The notes beneath the pieces were generated by a model. The model saw only the letters and a program-made list of their open reading frames with translations. It did no database searches and was not told where the DNA came from. A DNA stretch of 44,272 bases from GWB1-39-12 sp964435575 (GTDB taxonomy: Bacteria > Patescibacteriota > Microgenomatia > UBA8517): NCBI GenBank assembly GCA_964435575.1, contig CAYSZS010000007.1:1-44272 (forward strand), in the 5' to 3' direction. Every line of letters starts with the position of its first letter. The first letter of the stretch is position 1. This document shows positions 23,454 through 30,918 of the stretch, one piece after another. Made by a program: the position numbers and the translations under genes.

Positions 23454-24881
23454 ATGGCAAAGAAAAAATATTATTTAACAACCGCAATCCCATATGTAAA
23501 TGCAAAACCTCATATCGGCCATGCACTTGAATATGTGATTGCAGACGCTATTCACCGATACCAAGATCTTATCGGAAATGATGTCTATTTCGTCTCGGGA
23601 GCTGATGAAAATGCATTAAAAAATGTACAAGCTGCAGAAAAGGCCGGTGTCCCTGTTCAGCAATTTTTAAACGAAAATTCCAAAACTTTTGCAGATTTTT
23701 ACAAACTCTTGGAAGTTGATCTTGATGAATTCAGGCGCGGGACAGACCAAAAGCATCACTGGCCGGGTGTTCAAAAACTGTGGAAGCTGGTCGACAAAAA
23801 CGGTGATATCTATAAGAAAAAATACAAAGGCCTATACTGCGTCGGCTGCGAAGAGTTTAAAACCGAAAAAGATTTAGTTGACGGGAAATGCCCCGACCAT
23901 GACAAGGTTCCCGAAGAAGTTGAGGAAGAAAATTATTTTTTCAAGCTTAGTAAGTACCAAGATAAAATATTCAAATTAATTGAATCCGATGAATATAAAA
24001 TTATTCCTTCAAAAAGAAAAAACGAAATACTTTCATTTATTAAAGATGGTTTGACAGACATTAGTATCTCAAGAAGTAACGAAAGAGCCAGGGGGGTTGG
24101 AGTCCCAGTTGAGGGAGATAACTCACAAAAAGCCTACGTCTGGTTTGATGCTTTAAATATTTATCAAACGGCAGTCGGTTTTGGATATGACGAAAATTTA
24201 TGGAAAGAATGGTGGCCGGCTGATCTTCACATAATAGGCAAGGACATTATTCGTTTCCATGCAGTTTACTGGCCGGCAATTCTCCTCTCGGCTTCATTGC
24301 CTTTACCGAAAAGGCTTTTAGTACACGGCTTTATTACTTCAGGGGGAAGGAAGATGTCAAAATCAATCGGAAATGTAATTGATCCGTATAAGGTTATTGA
24401 AAAACACGGAGTAGAAACAACACGTTACTTTTTATTAAGCCAAATACCAACACTGGATGATGGTGATCTTACAATTGATAAATTTGAAAATGTCTATCAA
24501 GCAGATTTGGCAAACGGTCTGGGTAATTTAGTCTCAAGGGTCGCAGGAATGGCCGAAAGAGCGGATTTTAAAGCACCATCAGAAAAATCACTTCCCTTCA
24601 GTAAAGAGGTTGTCGAAGCAGTTGAAAAATATAAGCTGGATGAAGCACTTTCGTTTATTTGGTATCGGATTAAAAGAGCTGATGTATTTATTAACAAAAG
24701 AGGGGTATGGAACTTGAATGGTAAACAAAAGGAAGCAGCGCTTACTAATTTAATTAATCGAATCAGGCAAATAGCTTACGATCTAAAGCCCTTTCTCCCC
24801 AAAACAGCTCAAAAAATTGAAAAGCAGTTTAAAGGGCCAAAAATTAGGAGCGAGAAACCATTATTTCCAAGACTGAGATAG
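23454..24881 (+). CDS. metG: Methionyl-tRNA synthetase
   Basis: 475 residues, class I synthetase. N-terminal LTTAIPYVNAKPHIGHALEY contains the HIGH box (HIGH at about 21-24). CVGCEEF with a downstream C-x-DH is a reduced zinc knuckle. DIIRFHAVYWPAILL and KMSKSIGNVIDPY (KMSKS, about 301-305) follow, and the anticodon-binding helical domain fills the last ~130 residues. There is no C-terminal EMAP/tRNA-binding domain, so it is the short form. Charges tRNA-Met in the cytoplasm. Confidence 0.95.
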   Translation: MAKKKYYLTTAIPYVNAKPHIGHALEYVIADAIHRYQDLIGNDVYFVSGADENALKNVQAAEKAGVPVQQFLNENSKTFADFYKLLEVDLDEFRRGTDQKHHWPGVQKLWKLVDKNGDIYKKKYKGLYCVGCEEFKTEKDLVDGKCPDHDKVPEEVEEENYFFKLSKYQDKIFKLIESDEYKIIPSKRKNEILSFIKDGLTDISISRSNERARGVGVPVEGDNSQKAYVWFDALNIYQTAVGFGYDENLWKEWWPADLHIIGKDIIRFHAVYWPAILLSASLPLPKRLLVHGFITSGGRKMSKSIGNVIDPYKVIEKHGVETTRYFLLSQIPTLDDGDLTIDKFENVYQADLANGLGNLVSRVAGMAERADFKAPSEKSLPFSKEVVEAVEKYKLDEALSFIWYRIKRADVFINKRGVWNLNGKQKEAALTNLINRIRQIAYDLKPFLPKTAQKIEKQFKGPKIRSEKPLFPRLR

Positions 24882-24886
24882 TTCTC

Positions 24887-24964
24887 ACATGGCTATATGG
24901 TTAGATGGTTATATAGCTAATTAAGTTTATAAAACCATCCAACTATTCAGCCATTTAACCATGT
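24887..24964. repeat. Inverted-repeat element ending on the GT2 start codon
   Basis: Left arm ACATGGCTATATGGTTAG (from 24887) and right arm ending AGCCATTTAACCATGT (to 24964) are imperfect inverted repeats made of ATGG(T/C)TA words. The ATG of the next gene (24961) is inside the right end. Confidence 0.65.
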
Positions 24965-26454
24965 TCCGTAACTTTATTCTCAAACACGAAAGAAAAATTC
25001 AAAGAATATTGGAAATTCTCCCCGGATTTTTTTCCTGGAACATCATACTTTTTCCTTACTGGGGAGTTTTTATCTTGCCCGAAGTTGTTGCCTATTTTAT
25101 ACTGTCCTTCAACGTTTACTGGTTTTATCAGTCTTTGACAATAGCTCTCACGGCAACCATATCGCATTTAAGAATCCAGGCATCAAGTAAATATGATTGG
25201 GTAGGAGACCTTACGAGTTTTCCCGATTGGAAAAAAGTTCGCCATATTGTAGTCATTCCGGCCTATAAAGAGCCGCTTCGCATACTTGAAAGGACGATTG
25301 AATCAATTGCCAGCCAAACTCTTCCAACAAAACAGATTTCGATATGTTTAGCATTAGAAAAAAGAGAAGAGGAGGGCGAACGAAATAAAAAGATCGAAGT
25401 TTTGAAAAACAGATTTAAAAACGTGTTTGGAAATTTTTTTGCCACGGTACATGAACTCAAACCCGGTGAAACGGTCGGTAAACATTCCAATCAAAGATAC
25501 GCGGCTATTTGGGTAAAGAAGGAGTTGGTCGATAAAAAAGGGGTAAATATAAACCTTTTGACTGTAACAAGCTGCGACGCTGATCATAAATTCCATCCAA
25601 ACCATTTTGCCGCTCTTACTTATAAATTTCTGGATAACCCAAACCGTTACCTATATTTCTGGCAACCTGCCGTAATGTTCTACAATAACATCTGGGAACT
25701 TCCTTCAATCACCCGCGTTCTCAATACTCTTATGTCAATTTGGAACCTATCTCAACTTCCAAGACGCGATAGGCTAATAAACGCCCAGAACTATTCGCTT
25801 TCGTTGAAACTTTTGGACGAGGTCGGATATTGGGATGCCGACAAAATTCCCGAAGATTGGGGAATATTTTTCAAAGCTTTTTACATGAAAGGGGGCAGTA
25901 TAGAAGTTGAGCCAATTTATCTGCCTCTTTACGCCGACGCTGCTTTATCCACGTCGTTTTTTAAAACCCTGAAAAACCAGTACGAACAGATTAAACGCTG
26001 GGCTTGGGGAGTGTCGGATGATCCCTGGATTATCAAAAATTACTTTCTTGCAAAAAATATTCCTTTTTGGAACAAAACCATGAGGTTAATAACCGTTTTC
26101 TGGGCTCATTTTATGTGGCCTGTCAATTGGTTTATTATTACAATAGGTCTTACAGTTCCTACGCTGATTAATCCCGCATTCGGAAGAACGACTCTCGGTT
26201 ACACCGTTCCCAAGCTTTCATCATTTCTTTTGACGATTGCGTTATCCTTTTTGGTCATCATGCTCATTTACGACAACATCTATAAACCCAAAAGACCTGA
26301 TAAATTTCCTGTATGGCGCGCAATACTCATGCCTTTGGAGTTCGTACTCATGCCAGTCGCAGGCTTTTTCTTTTCGGCGCTCCCGGGCCTCGACGCCCAC
26401 ACACGACTGATGTTGGGGAAATACATTGAATATAGGGTAACGGAGAAAGTTTAA
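24961..26454 (+). CDS. Membrane-bound family 2 glycosyltransferase (cellulose-synthase-like)
   Basis: 497 residues. Two TM segments come early (about 26-60), then the GT-A domain: HIVVIPAYKEPLRILERTIES (about 94-114), TSCDADHKF (DxD, about 206-211), PEDWGIFFKAFY (the acidic base ED), YEQIKRWAWG (QxxRW). Three to four TM segments close the protein. This arrangement is that of processive or lipid-linked beta-glycosyltransferases using UDP-sugars on the cytoplasmic side. Product unknown; it fits the envelope-glycan theme. The start codon lies in a repeat element. Confidence 0.82.
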   Translation: MFRNFILKHERKIQRILEILPGFFSWNIILFPYWGVFILPEVVAYFILSFNVYWFYQSLTIALTATISHLRIQASSKYDWVGDLTSFPDWKKVRHIVVIPAYKEPLRILERTIESIASQTLPTKQISICLALEKREEEGERNKKIEVLKNRFKNVFGNFFATVHELKPGETVGKHSNQRYAAIWVKKELVDKKGVNINLLTVTSCDADHKFHPNHFAALTYKFLDNPNRYLYFWQPAVMFYNNIWELPSITRVLNTLMSIWNLSQLPRRDRLINAQNYSLSLKLLDEVGYWDADKIPEDWGIFFKAFYMKGGSIEVEPIYLPLYADAALSTSFFKTLKNQYEQIKRWAWGVSDDPWIIKNYFLAKNIPFWNKTMRLITVFWAHFMWPVNWFIITIGLTVPTLINPAFGRTTLGYTVPKLSSFLLTIALSFLVIMLIYDNIYKPKRPDKFPVWRAILMPLEFVLMPVAGFFFSALPGLDAHTRLMLGKYIEYRVTEKV

Positions 26455-26552
26455 ATCAGTCCAAGTTTAAATTTAAAAATTTTTTGGGAAAAAAATTCGC
26501 AAAGTTCTTTAACAGCTACTTAAGATTGGAAATTATCCAGTCTGCCTTTGGC

Positions 26553-26567
26553 GGAGAAATTTTCTCC
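26553..26567. terminator. Possible bidirectional terminator between convergent genes
   Basis: GGAGAAA-T-TTTCTCC, a 7-bp stem in the 174-nt gap between the GT2 and rRNA methyltransferase genes; the loop is unusually small and there is no clean T tract. The rest of the gap is A/T-rich without an ORF. Confidence 0.3.
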
Positions 26568-26628
26568 TGCCTCTCCCCCACTGAAGAAAATTATAAAACC
26601 CTATAGTCTATTTATTCATCCTTCTATT

Positions 26629-27438
26629 CTACCCAAATCGTTTCCAGTTTCTGTCAACTCTTGTTCTATGTATCTTTTTAATATTCTTTTGATCTTTCTC
26701 AATTTTTCGCGCTCTTCTTTCTATCTCCCTTCTCAATCTTGAATTGGAAGTTTTGAAAAAGTCCTCAAAGCGGGCAACAATCATCTCCTTCTTTAACCCA
26801 GCAACCCCCCTTTCTTTATTGTATAAATACAAAATAAAGTCTTTATACATTCGTGAGTCGGACCAGGAAAGAAGCGGTTTGTCTCGCCTTTTAACATCAA
26901 TCATCACACAATCAACACTAGGTTTCGGAATGAAATCCCGTCTTTCAAATTCCCAATAGACTCTTATTTCAAACCAAGGATAAAGTAAAACAGAAATCAT
27001 CTGATTTCGCGAGTCCTGTGGTTTTCCGATGAATTTTTTCGCTGCTTCTTTTTGGACTATTAAATACCCTTGCTGAAAATTCTTGTCGTCCGTAAGTTTT
27101 CTGATGACGTCGGATATAATTACAAAAGGAGTATTGGCGAAAACTTTAAAAGGATAGCCGGGAAGTTTATATTTTAAAAAATCGTTTCTAACTAATACCA
27201 GTTTATCTAATTCCGAAAATTTATTTTTCAAATGAAGGTAAAGTTTTTCGTCAATTTCAACAGCAATTACCTTCTTCGCAGCATTTAATAATTCTTGGGT
27301 AATAATCCCCTTCCCCGGTCCGATTTCCAAAACAACATCATTTTCCCCAATCGAAGACTTACCAACCAAATCGGCAACAAGTCCTGGGTTAATCAATCTA
27401 TTTTGTGAATACAGCATTCTTCTTTTTTTCAATTTCAT
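26629..27438 (-). CDS. rRNA adenine N6-dimethyltransferase, Erm/KsgA family
   Basis: 269 residues. N-terminal QNRLINPGLVADLVGK, motif I VVLEIGPGKGIITQEL (about 38-53), acidic VIAVEIDEKLYLHL, VRNDFLKYKLP, and the catalytic motif IV NTPFVIISDVIRKL. KsgA has NLPY and Erm has NIPF/Y at this site, so NTPF is closer to Erm. C-terminal FIPKPSVDCVMIDVKRRDKP also resembles Erm. It dimethylates adenine in rRNA: 16S for KsgA, 23S A2058 for Erm. Which one applies cannot be settled without alignment. Confidence 0.8.
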   Translation of the reverse strand: MKLKKRRMLYSQNRLINPGLVADLVGKSSIGENDVVLEIGPGKGIITQELLNAAKKVIAVEIDEKLYLHLKNKFSELDKLVLVRNDFLKYKLPGYPFKVFANTPFVIISDVIRKLTDDKNFQQGYLIVQKEAAKKFIGKPQDSRNQMISVLLYPWFEIRVYWEFERRDFIPKPSVDCVMIDVKRRDKPLLSWSDSRMYKDFILYLYNKERGVAGLKKEMIVARFEDFFKTSNSRLRREIERRARKIEKDQKNIKKIHRTRVDRNWKRFG

Positions 27439-27529
27439 AAAAGAATATCCCTTCCGGTAATATTTTATCCCGATATAATTTAAAAAGCGAAAACGAATAA
27501 TTTTTAGTAATCTTTAAAACAATATTTGT

Positions 27530-27535
27530 TATGCT
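27530..27535 (+). promoter_or_regulatory. Extended -10 of the NUDIX gene
   Basis: TGTTATGCT (hexamer 27530-27535), 11 nt before ATG 27547, leaving a leader of only a few bases. Confidence 0.4.
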
Positions 27536-27546
27536 AAACTTTTTTC

Positions 27547-27978
27547 ATGAATATCAAAAAACTATCATTTAGGGGCTTTAAATATATTTACTCAAAAGTC
27601 CCAAGACTTTGTGTTGATCTTCTTATCAAAAACCGAAAAGGAGTGCTTCTGACCAAAAGAGATATTCCACCCGACAAAGGCTGGTGGCATTTTCCCGGTG
27701 GAACAGTATTAATGGGTGAAACTCTCAAGGATACGGTTCATAGAGTTGCCTCTGAGGAATTAAATACTAAAGTTGAAATTATTAAATTCTTAGGTTTCTT
27801 GGAGTATACCGAAGGAAGCGGATTTGGGTATCCCATATCCGCAGTTTTTCTTGTTAAACCAATCAACAAAATTGTCGGCGGCGAGCAGGCAAAAGAAGTT
27901 AATTATTTCAAAATAATCCCCGAAAAAACATTACCCGAAGTAAAAAGATATTTAAAAGAAAAATTCAATCTCCGATAA
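27547..27978 (+). CDS. NUDIX hydrolase, possibly nucleotide-sugar type
   Basis: 143 residues. NUDIX box G-x5-E-x7-R-x3-EE is in GGTVLMGETLKDTVHRVA followed by SEEL (about 57-78); the first Glu of the REUxEE core is replaced by Val. The start (FKYIYSKVPRLCVDLLIKN) and KGWWHFPGG resemble GDP-mannose mannosyl hydrolase relatives. It would hydrolyse a nucleoside diphosphate linked to X. Monocistronic. Confidence 0.8.
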   Translation: MNIKKLSFRGFKYIYSKVPRLCVDLLIKNRKGVLLTKRDIPPDKGWWHFPGGTVLMGETLKDTVHRVASEELNTKVEIIKFLGFLEYTEGSGFGYPISAVFLVKPINKIVGGEQAKEVNYFKIIPEKTLPEVKRYLKEKFNLR

Positions 27979-27987
27979 AAAAGAAGA

Positions 27988-28002
27988 CAGAGGAGGGAAT
28001 GG
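27988..28002 (+). repeat. Degenerate GGAGG-AATGG repeat, copy 1
   Basis: CAGAGGAGGGAATGG, related to the identical 14-mers at 28499 and 29546. Confidence 0.4.
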
Positions 28003-28005
28003 TTT

Positions 28006-28479
28006 CTATAAATTTAGATCCCAAGCAATTTCATATTGTTCAAAACCAAATGACTTGAGTAGTTCTTGAATTGGTTTATTTTTGGCAAGTGTTTCCACTT
28101 TAATTCTTTTAGCTTCTTTTGAACTGGCAAATTCAATCACTTTTTCCACAAGCTTTTTTGCCAAACCTTTCCTTCTGTAATCTGATTTCACTAATAAATC
28201 GGAAAAATAAACGTATTTCTCAGGATATTCAGTTAATTCGGAATCCTCATTAATCCAAGCACTGGCAAAACCGACAACTTTTCCATCAACTTCGGAAATG
28301 AACAGATTTCCGCTCCTTTCTTTGCGGCGACGGAGAATAAAACTTAAATATGATTCCGCAACATCTTTCCCAGGCTTTTTCCGAGAAGTAAACTTTCTTT
28401 CGTACTCTTGCAGTTCTAAAATACACTCAAGAAGCTGACTCCTGTCTTTTTCGACATATTCTCTTATTTCTGAATTCAT
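28006..28479 (-). CDS. GNAT family N-acetyltransferase
   Basis: 157 residues from ATG 28479 (TATAAT ends 6 nt before it; the TTG two codons upstream lies in the spacer). GNAT marks: SEIREYVEKDRSQLLE at the start, VDGKVVGFASAWI for strands 2-4, motif A LLVKSDYRRKGLAKKLVEKVI (about 93-113, RRKGLA binding acetyl-CoA pyrophosphate), and the closing ELLKSFGFEQYEIAWDLNL. Acetyl-acceptor not predictable. Confidence 0.88.
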   Translation of the reverse strand: MNSEIREYVEKDRSQLLECILELQEYERKFTSRKKPGKDVAESYLSFILRRRKERSGNLFISEVDGKVVGFASAWINEDSELTEYPEKYVYFSDLLVKSDYRRKGLAKKLVEKVIEFASSKEAKRIKVETLAKNKPIQELLKSFGFEQYEIAWDLNL

Positions 28480-28485
28480 AAACAA

Positions 28486-28491
28486 ATTATA
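28486..28491 (-). promoter_or_regulatory. -10 hexamer, leaderless promoter of the GNAT gene
   Basis: TATAAT on the minus strand ends 6 nt before ATG 28479. Confidence 0.6.
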
Positions 28492-28498
28492 CAGAGTC

Positions 28499-28512
28499 CG
28501 CGGAGGAAATGG
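28499..28512 (+). repeat. GGAGG-AATGG repeat, copy 2
   Basis: CGCGGAGGAAATGG, identical to 29546-29559; 20 nt upstream of the minus-strand GNAT start. Confidence 0.6.
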
Positions 28513-28520
28513 GTTATTAA

Positions 28521-29183
28521 CTAATCTTTTTGCAGGTTATCTGACACAGTATTTTTATAATAATCCGGCCTTATGTCTGGTTTTTGCTTAATTATATATT
28601 GGTAGACTCTCCCCAGGCTTGAAAAAACATAACCTTTAAGCAATAATCCATTAATCACCAGATTGTCTCTCCAATTCATTTTATCAAAGTCTTTTAGATC
28701 GGGACCAAAGGGAGTAGTTCTATTAACATTAATAGTTTTTATGTCGTTAATATTAATTTTAAAAGGCCTAGCAAAAAAACCTAAAACTGCGCTTAACGGA
28801 AAAAATATATTCATTTTTTCATCATTTAGCTCTATTCTAGTAAATAGAAGCGTGTTAACCAACAAGATTGCTATAAGGGCGAAAAGCCCTGTATAAATCA
28901 AGTCTTCATAAAACATCTTTTTATACTCTTGCTTGGTATTTTCCAAAAATATTTTTCTACTTTGTTCCATATCCAAAAAAATTTTATTTACCTCGGATGG
29001 ATAATCCTTATCAACATAACTAGGAAATCTCTCAGAGAGATTCTGTCCATCAAAATACCCCTGAGAACGAAGGTAGTTGTCGTTTGCAAACCCAATTTGT
29101 GATTTTAATGAAGCTAAAATTATTAACAAAAATGGTCCTAAGATAATAAAATAAAAAGGACAAATCCTGACCGTCAACTTCAT
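28521..29183 (-). CDS. Two-TM membrane protein of unknown function
   Basis: 220 residues. TM1 at about 9-26 and TM2 at about 91-110 are separated by a ~65-residue polar loop (DNYLRSQGYFDGQNLSERFP). The C-terminal ~105 residues carry a PH-like stretch, KININDIKTINVNRTTPFGP and LVINGLLLKGYVFSSLGRVY, reminiscent of bPH domains in small bacterial membrane proteins, but the match is weak. No catalytic motif. Has its own extended -10. Confidence 0.6.
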   Translation of the reverse strand: MKLTVRICPFYFIILGPFLLIILASLKSQIGFANDNYLRSQGYFDGQNLSERFPSYVDKDYPSEVNKIFLDMEQSRKIFLENTKQEYKKMFYEDLIYTGLFALIAILLVNTLLFTRIELNDEKMNIFFPLSAVLGFFARPFKININDIKTINVNRTTPFGPDLKDFDKMNWRDNLVINGLLLKGYVFSSLGRVYQYIIKQKPDIRPDYYKNTVSDNLQKD

Positions 29184-29189
29184 AATTAA

Positions 29190-29195
29190 ATTATA
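29190..29195 (-). promoter_or_regulatory. Extended -10, leaderless promoter of the 28521 gene
   Basis: TGATATAAT on the minus strand; the hexamer ends 6 nt before ATG 29183. Confidence 0.6.
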
Positions 29196-29292
29196 TCAGG
29201 TTAAAATCCAGAAGCCGCGCTTGCCCGCACGCCGTCTACAAAGCCTTGGCGACGTACGACCTTTGGAGGGAAGAAAATTATTTCGAAATATT

Positions 29293-29526
29293 TTACTTTT
29301 TCACTACTTTTATTAAACCGTACAGTCCAATCAATAGCCAAGCAGTATTAAGACCAACAGATGGTATTACACCGTGAACTCCTGAATTAATAATAATTCC
29401 TATCGCCCCCACTACATTAAGAATTTGATATCTTCTATTGTCTGCAGAAAGTTTTTTCGTTGAAACAAGATAATAAGCAAGCAAAATTGCAAAAGTACCT
29501 ATCCAACCAACAACTTCGTAAATCAT
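29293..29526 (-). CDS. CBU_0592-type small membrane protein
   Basis: 77 residues with three hydrophobic helices. The sequence VGWIGTFAILLAYYLVSTKK, YQILNVVGAIGIIINS, LNTAWLLIGLYGL follows the CBU_0592 family, a widespread ~80-residue membrane protein of unknown function. The gap to the 28521 gene (29184-29292) contains an unusually GC-rich patch at 29212-29266. Confidence 0.75.
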   Translation of the reverse strand: MIYEVVGWIGTFAILLAYYLVSTKKLSADNRRYQILNVVGAIGIIINSGVHGVIPSVGLNTAWLLIGLYGLIKVVKK

Positions 29527-29532
29527 AACCAG

Positions 29533-29538
29533 ATTATA
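29533..29538 (-). promoter_or_regulatory. Extended -10, leaderless promoter of the CBU_0592-type gene
   Basis: TGATATAAT on the minus strand; the hexamer ends 6 nt before ATG 29526. Confidence 0.6.
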
Positions 29539-29545
29539 TCAAGAT

Positions 29546-29559
29546 CGCGGAGGAAATGG
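29546..29559 (+). repeat. GGAGG-AATGG repeat, copy 3
   Basis: CGCGGAGGAAATGG, 20 nt upstream of a minus-strand start, the same distance as copy 2. Confidence 0.6.
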
Positions 29560-29581
29560 AGTCTCAGGTTTTTTAACCAGA

Positions 29582-29619
29582 GCTAATTTGAAGGACGTCG
29601 AACGTCCCGAGGACAAATT
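29582..29619 (+). repeat. Gene-border repeat, copy 1 (long form)
   Basis: Starts GCTAATTTGAAG and ends GACAAATT, with an inserted palindrome GGACGT-cga-ACGTCC between; AATTTG pairs with CAAATT. Located between two genes. Confidence 0.75.
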
Positions 29620-29625
29620 ATTTAT

Positions 29626-29659
29626 TTGACAAATTAATAATGTAAATACATAATATGTA
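29626..29659 (+). promoter_or_regulatory. brnTA promoter with operator-like palindrome
   Basis: TTGACA at 29626-29631 and CATAAT at 29649-29654 are 17 nt apart. TACATA-A-TATGTA (29647-29659), a perfect 13-mer palindrome, covers the -10 and ends 3 nt before ATG 29663. That is where a BrnA-type repressor would block transcription. Confidence 0.6.
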
Positions 29660-29662
29660 CAA

Positions 29663-29974
29663 ATGCGTGTATTGCCGAAGACCGTATCTTTCGAATGGGA
29701 CAAAGGCAATCTTGATAAAAGTTACGAAAAACACGGCACCACACCAAAAGAAACGGAAGAGATTTTTGTCAGCGAGGAACTTTATGTTCTTCCGGACGTG
29801 AAGCATTCTCAAAAGGAAAAGCGATATATTGCTCTTGGTAAAACCCAAGAAAACAAACGGTTACTTGTAGTTTTTGTAATTAGGAAAGAGAAAATAAGAA
29901 TTATCTCGGCAAGACGAATGCATAAAAAGGAGCTGCAAAAATATGATAAAGCTAAAAAGAATTCCAAAATTTAA
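29663..29974 (+). CDS. brnT: BrnT family toxin
   Basis: 103 residues. VSFEWDKGNLDKSYEKHGTT (the FEWDxxK..N..KHG start of BrnT), ETEEIFVSEELYVL, then KRYIALGKTQENKRLLVVFV and KIRIISARRMHKKELQKYDK. BrnT is a RelE-like ribonuclease toxin; the R-I-ISAR segment and the late Arg/Tyr carry its active-site residues. The last 32 nt overlap the antitoxin gene. Standard toxin-first brnT-brnA order. Confidence 0.85.
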   Translation: MRVLPKTVSFEWDKGNLDKSYEKHGTTPKETEEIFVSEELYVLPDVKHSQKEKRYIALGKTQENKRLLVVFVIRKEKIRIISARRMHKKELQKYDKAKKNSKI

Positions 29975-30209
29975 GTCAGAAAAACAAGAACGGGAGTTTT
30001 GGCAGAATGTCGACTCCACTGGTTACGTGGATTACACAAAGCTTGAAAAATGGTCTTTTCCAAACTTAAAACTTACATCCCGCCCAGTGACAATACGAAT
30101 TCCTGAAACTATTATAGAAAAGGTAAAAATCAAAGCCAACAGAATGGACATGCCATACCAGACTCTTATTAAGCAATTTATATATAAAGGCCTGGGAATA
30201 AACCTTTAA
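29943..30209 (+). CDS. brnA: BrnA-like antitoxin (CopG-type RHH)
   Basis: 88 residues. The N-terminal toxin-binding part is IPKFKSEKQEREFWQNVDST and YVDYTKLEKWSFPNLK; the ribbon-helix-helix is SRPVTIRIPETIIEKVKIKANRMDMPYQTLIKQFI. Binds BrnT and represses the operon. Starts inside the toxin gene. Confidence 0.85.
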   Translation: MIKLKRIPKFKSEKQEREFWQNVDSTGYVDYTKLEKWSFPNLKLTSRPVTIRIPETIIEKVKIKANRMDMPYQTLIKQFIYKGLGINL

Positions 30210-30236
30210 TCCGATCAAAGATTTCTCGACTCCGGG

Positions 30237-30255
30237 GCTAATTTGAAGACAAATT
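30237..30255 (+). repeat. Gene-border repeat, copy 2
   Basis: GCTAATTTGAAGACAAATT; between convergent brnA and the DUF5615 gene. Confidence 0.75.
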
Positions 30256-30263
30256 TTGACTTT

Positions 30264-30650
30264 TTAGCTTCTTATATTTGAAATCCTGATCCCGGTTTCT
30301 TTAATAACTACAAGTTGCTTACCGAAATCTGCTTTTGATTTTGGACTCTCGAAAAATTTCTTAAGAATTTTATTAACATTCTCGGGTGTTTGATTTTTTG
30401 TTCGAATTCGCATTATTCCAACTTTACCTTTTTCTCGAAAGTACCAGAGATCCACAAAATCCTGATCAAAAGTAATGATAATTCTTCCTTCCCTTTTTGC
30501 TTTCTTCACTACCTCTTCATCGGATAAATAATGAAGTTTCTGCTCAAGGATAGAGACAGCATCAAAATTAAGATTTCTCAAAAATTCTGCAGTAAGTGGA
30601 GAAAGATTTGCATCCAAAAGAAATTTAAGCGAAGTTGTAGTTTTCTTCAC
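30264..30650 (-). CDS. DUF5615 PIN-like toxin
   Basis: 128 residues from GTG 30650; the longer frame to 30689 would overlap the antitoxin by 65 nt. The DUF5615/Mut7-C pattern is LKFLLDANLSPLTAEFLRNL, HYLSDEEVVKKAKREGRIII and TFDQDFVDL, with the PIN acidic residues in LLDAN, DEEV and TFDQDF. A ribonuclease toxin partner of DUF433 proteins (VapC45-like). Overlaps the antitoxin by 26 nt. Confidence 0.82.
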   Translation of the reverse strand: MKKTTTSLKFLLDANLSPLTAEFLRNLNFDAVSILEQKLHYLSDEEVVKKAKREGRIIITFDQDFVDLWYFREKGKVGIMRIRTKNQTPENVNKILKKFFESPKSKADFGKQLVVIKETGIRISNIRS

Positions 30651-30852
30651 GATTAAGTTTTTCTGCTGCAAATGCAAGTGCTGCTTCAATTTGTTTTTTG
30701 GTAAGAGGGGGGTAGGCTTTTATTATTTTTTCAAAAGTGTATCCGTTTGCAAGAAGGTTAAGGATCACCCCTACGGGAATCCTAGTACCTTTTATGACGG
30801 GCTTACCAACCATCACCTTCGGATTGATTTCAATATACTTATCGTATTTCAT
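30625..30852 (-). CDS. DUF433 antitoxin
   Basis: 75 residues. Classic DUF433: YIEINPKVMVGKPVIKGTRI, PVGVILNLLANGYTFEKIIK, YPPLTKKQIEAALAFAAE. It is a compact winged/HTH-like antitoxin that pairs with DUF5615 toxins and autoregulates. First gene of the pair. Confidence 0.88.
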   Translation of the reverse strand: MKYDKYIEINPKVMVGKPVIKGTRIPVGVILNLLANGYTFEKIIKAYPPLTKKQIEAALAFAAEKLNREENYNFA

Positions 30853-30859
30853 ACTCGTT

Positions 30860-30865
30860 ATTGTA
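30860..30865 (-). promoter_or_regulatory. Extended -10 of the DUF433-DUF5615 operon
   Basis: TGCTACAAT on the minus strand; the hexamer ends 7 nt before ATG 30852. Confidence 0.5.
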
Positions 30866-30901
30866 GCATTTTAATCAAGAAAAACATATAAAAACTCTAG
30901 A

Positions 30902-30918
30902 GCTAATTTGAAGACAAA
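30902..30918 (+). repeat. Gene-border repeat, copy 3
   Basis: GCTAATTTGAAGACAAA; overlaps the 3' end of the NUDIX gene (its closing codons). Confidence 0.75.

Noticed and set aside
29212..29266. GC-rich patch as a possible RNA gene or palindrome
   Set aside because: No cloverleaf and no convincing long stem could be drawn; it may be a decayed element, but there is no positive evidence.
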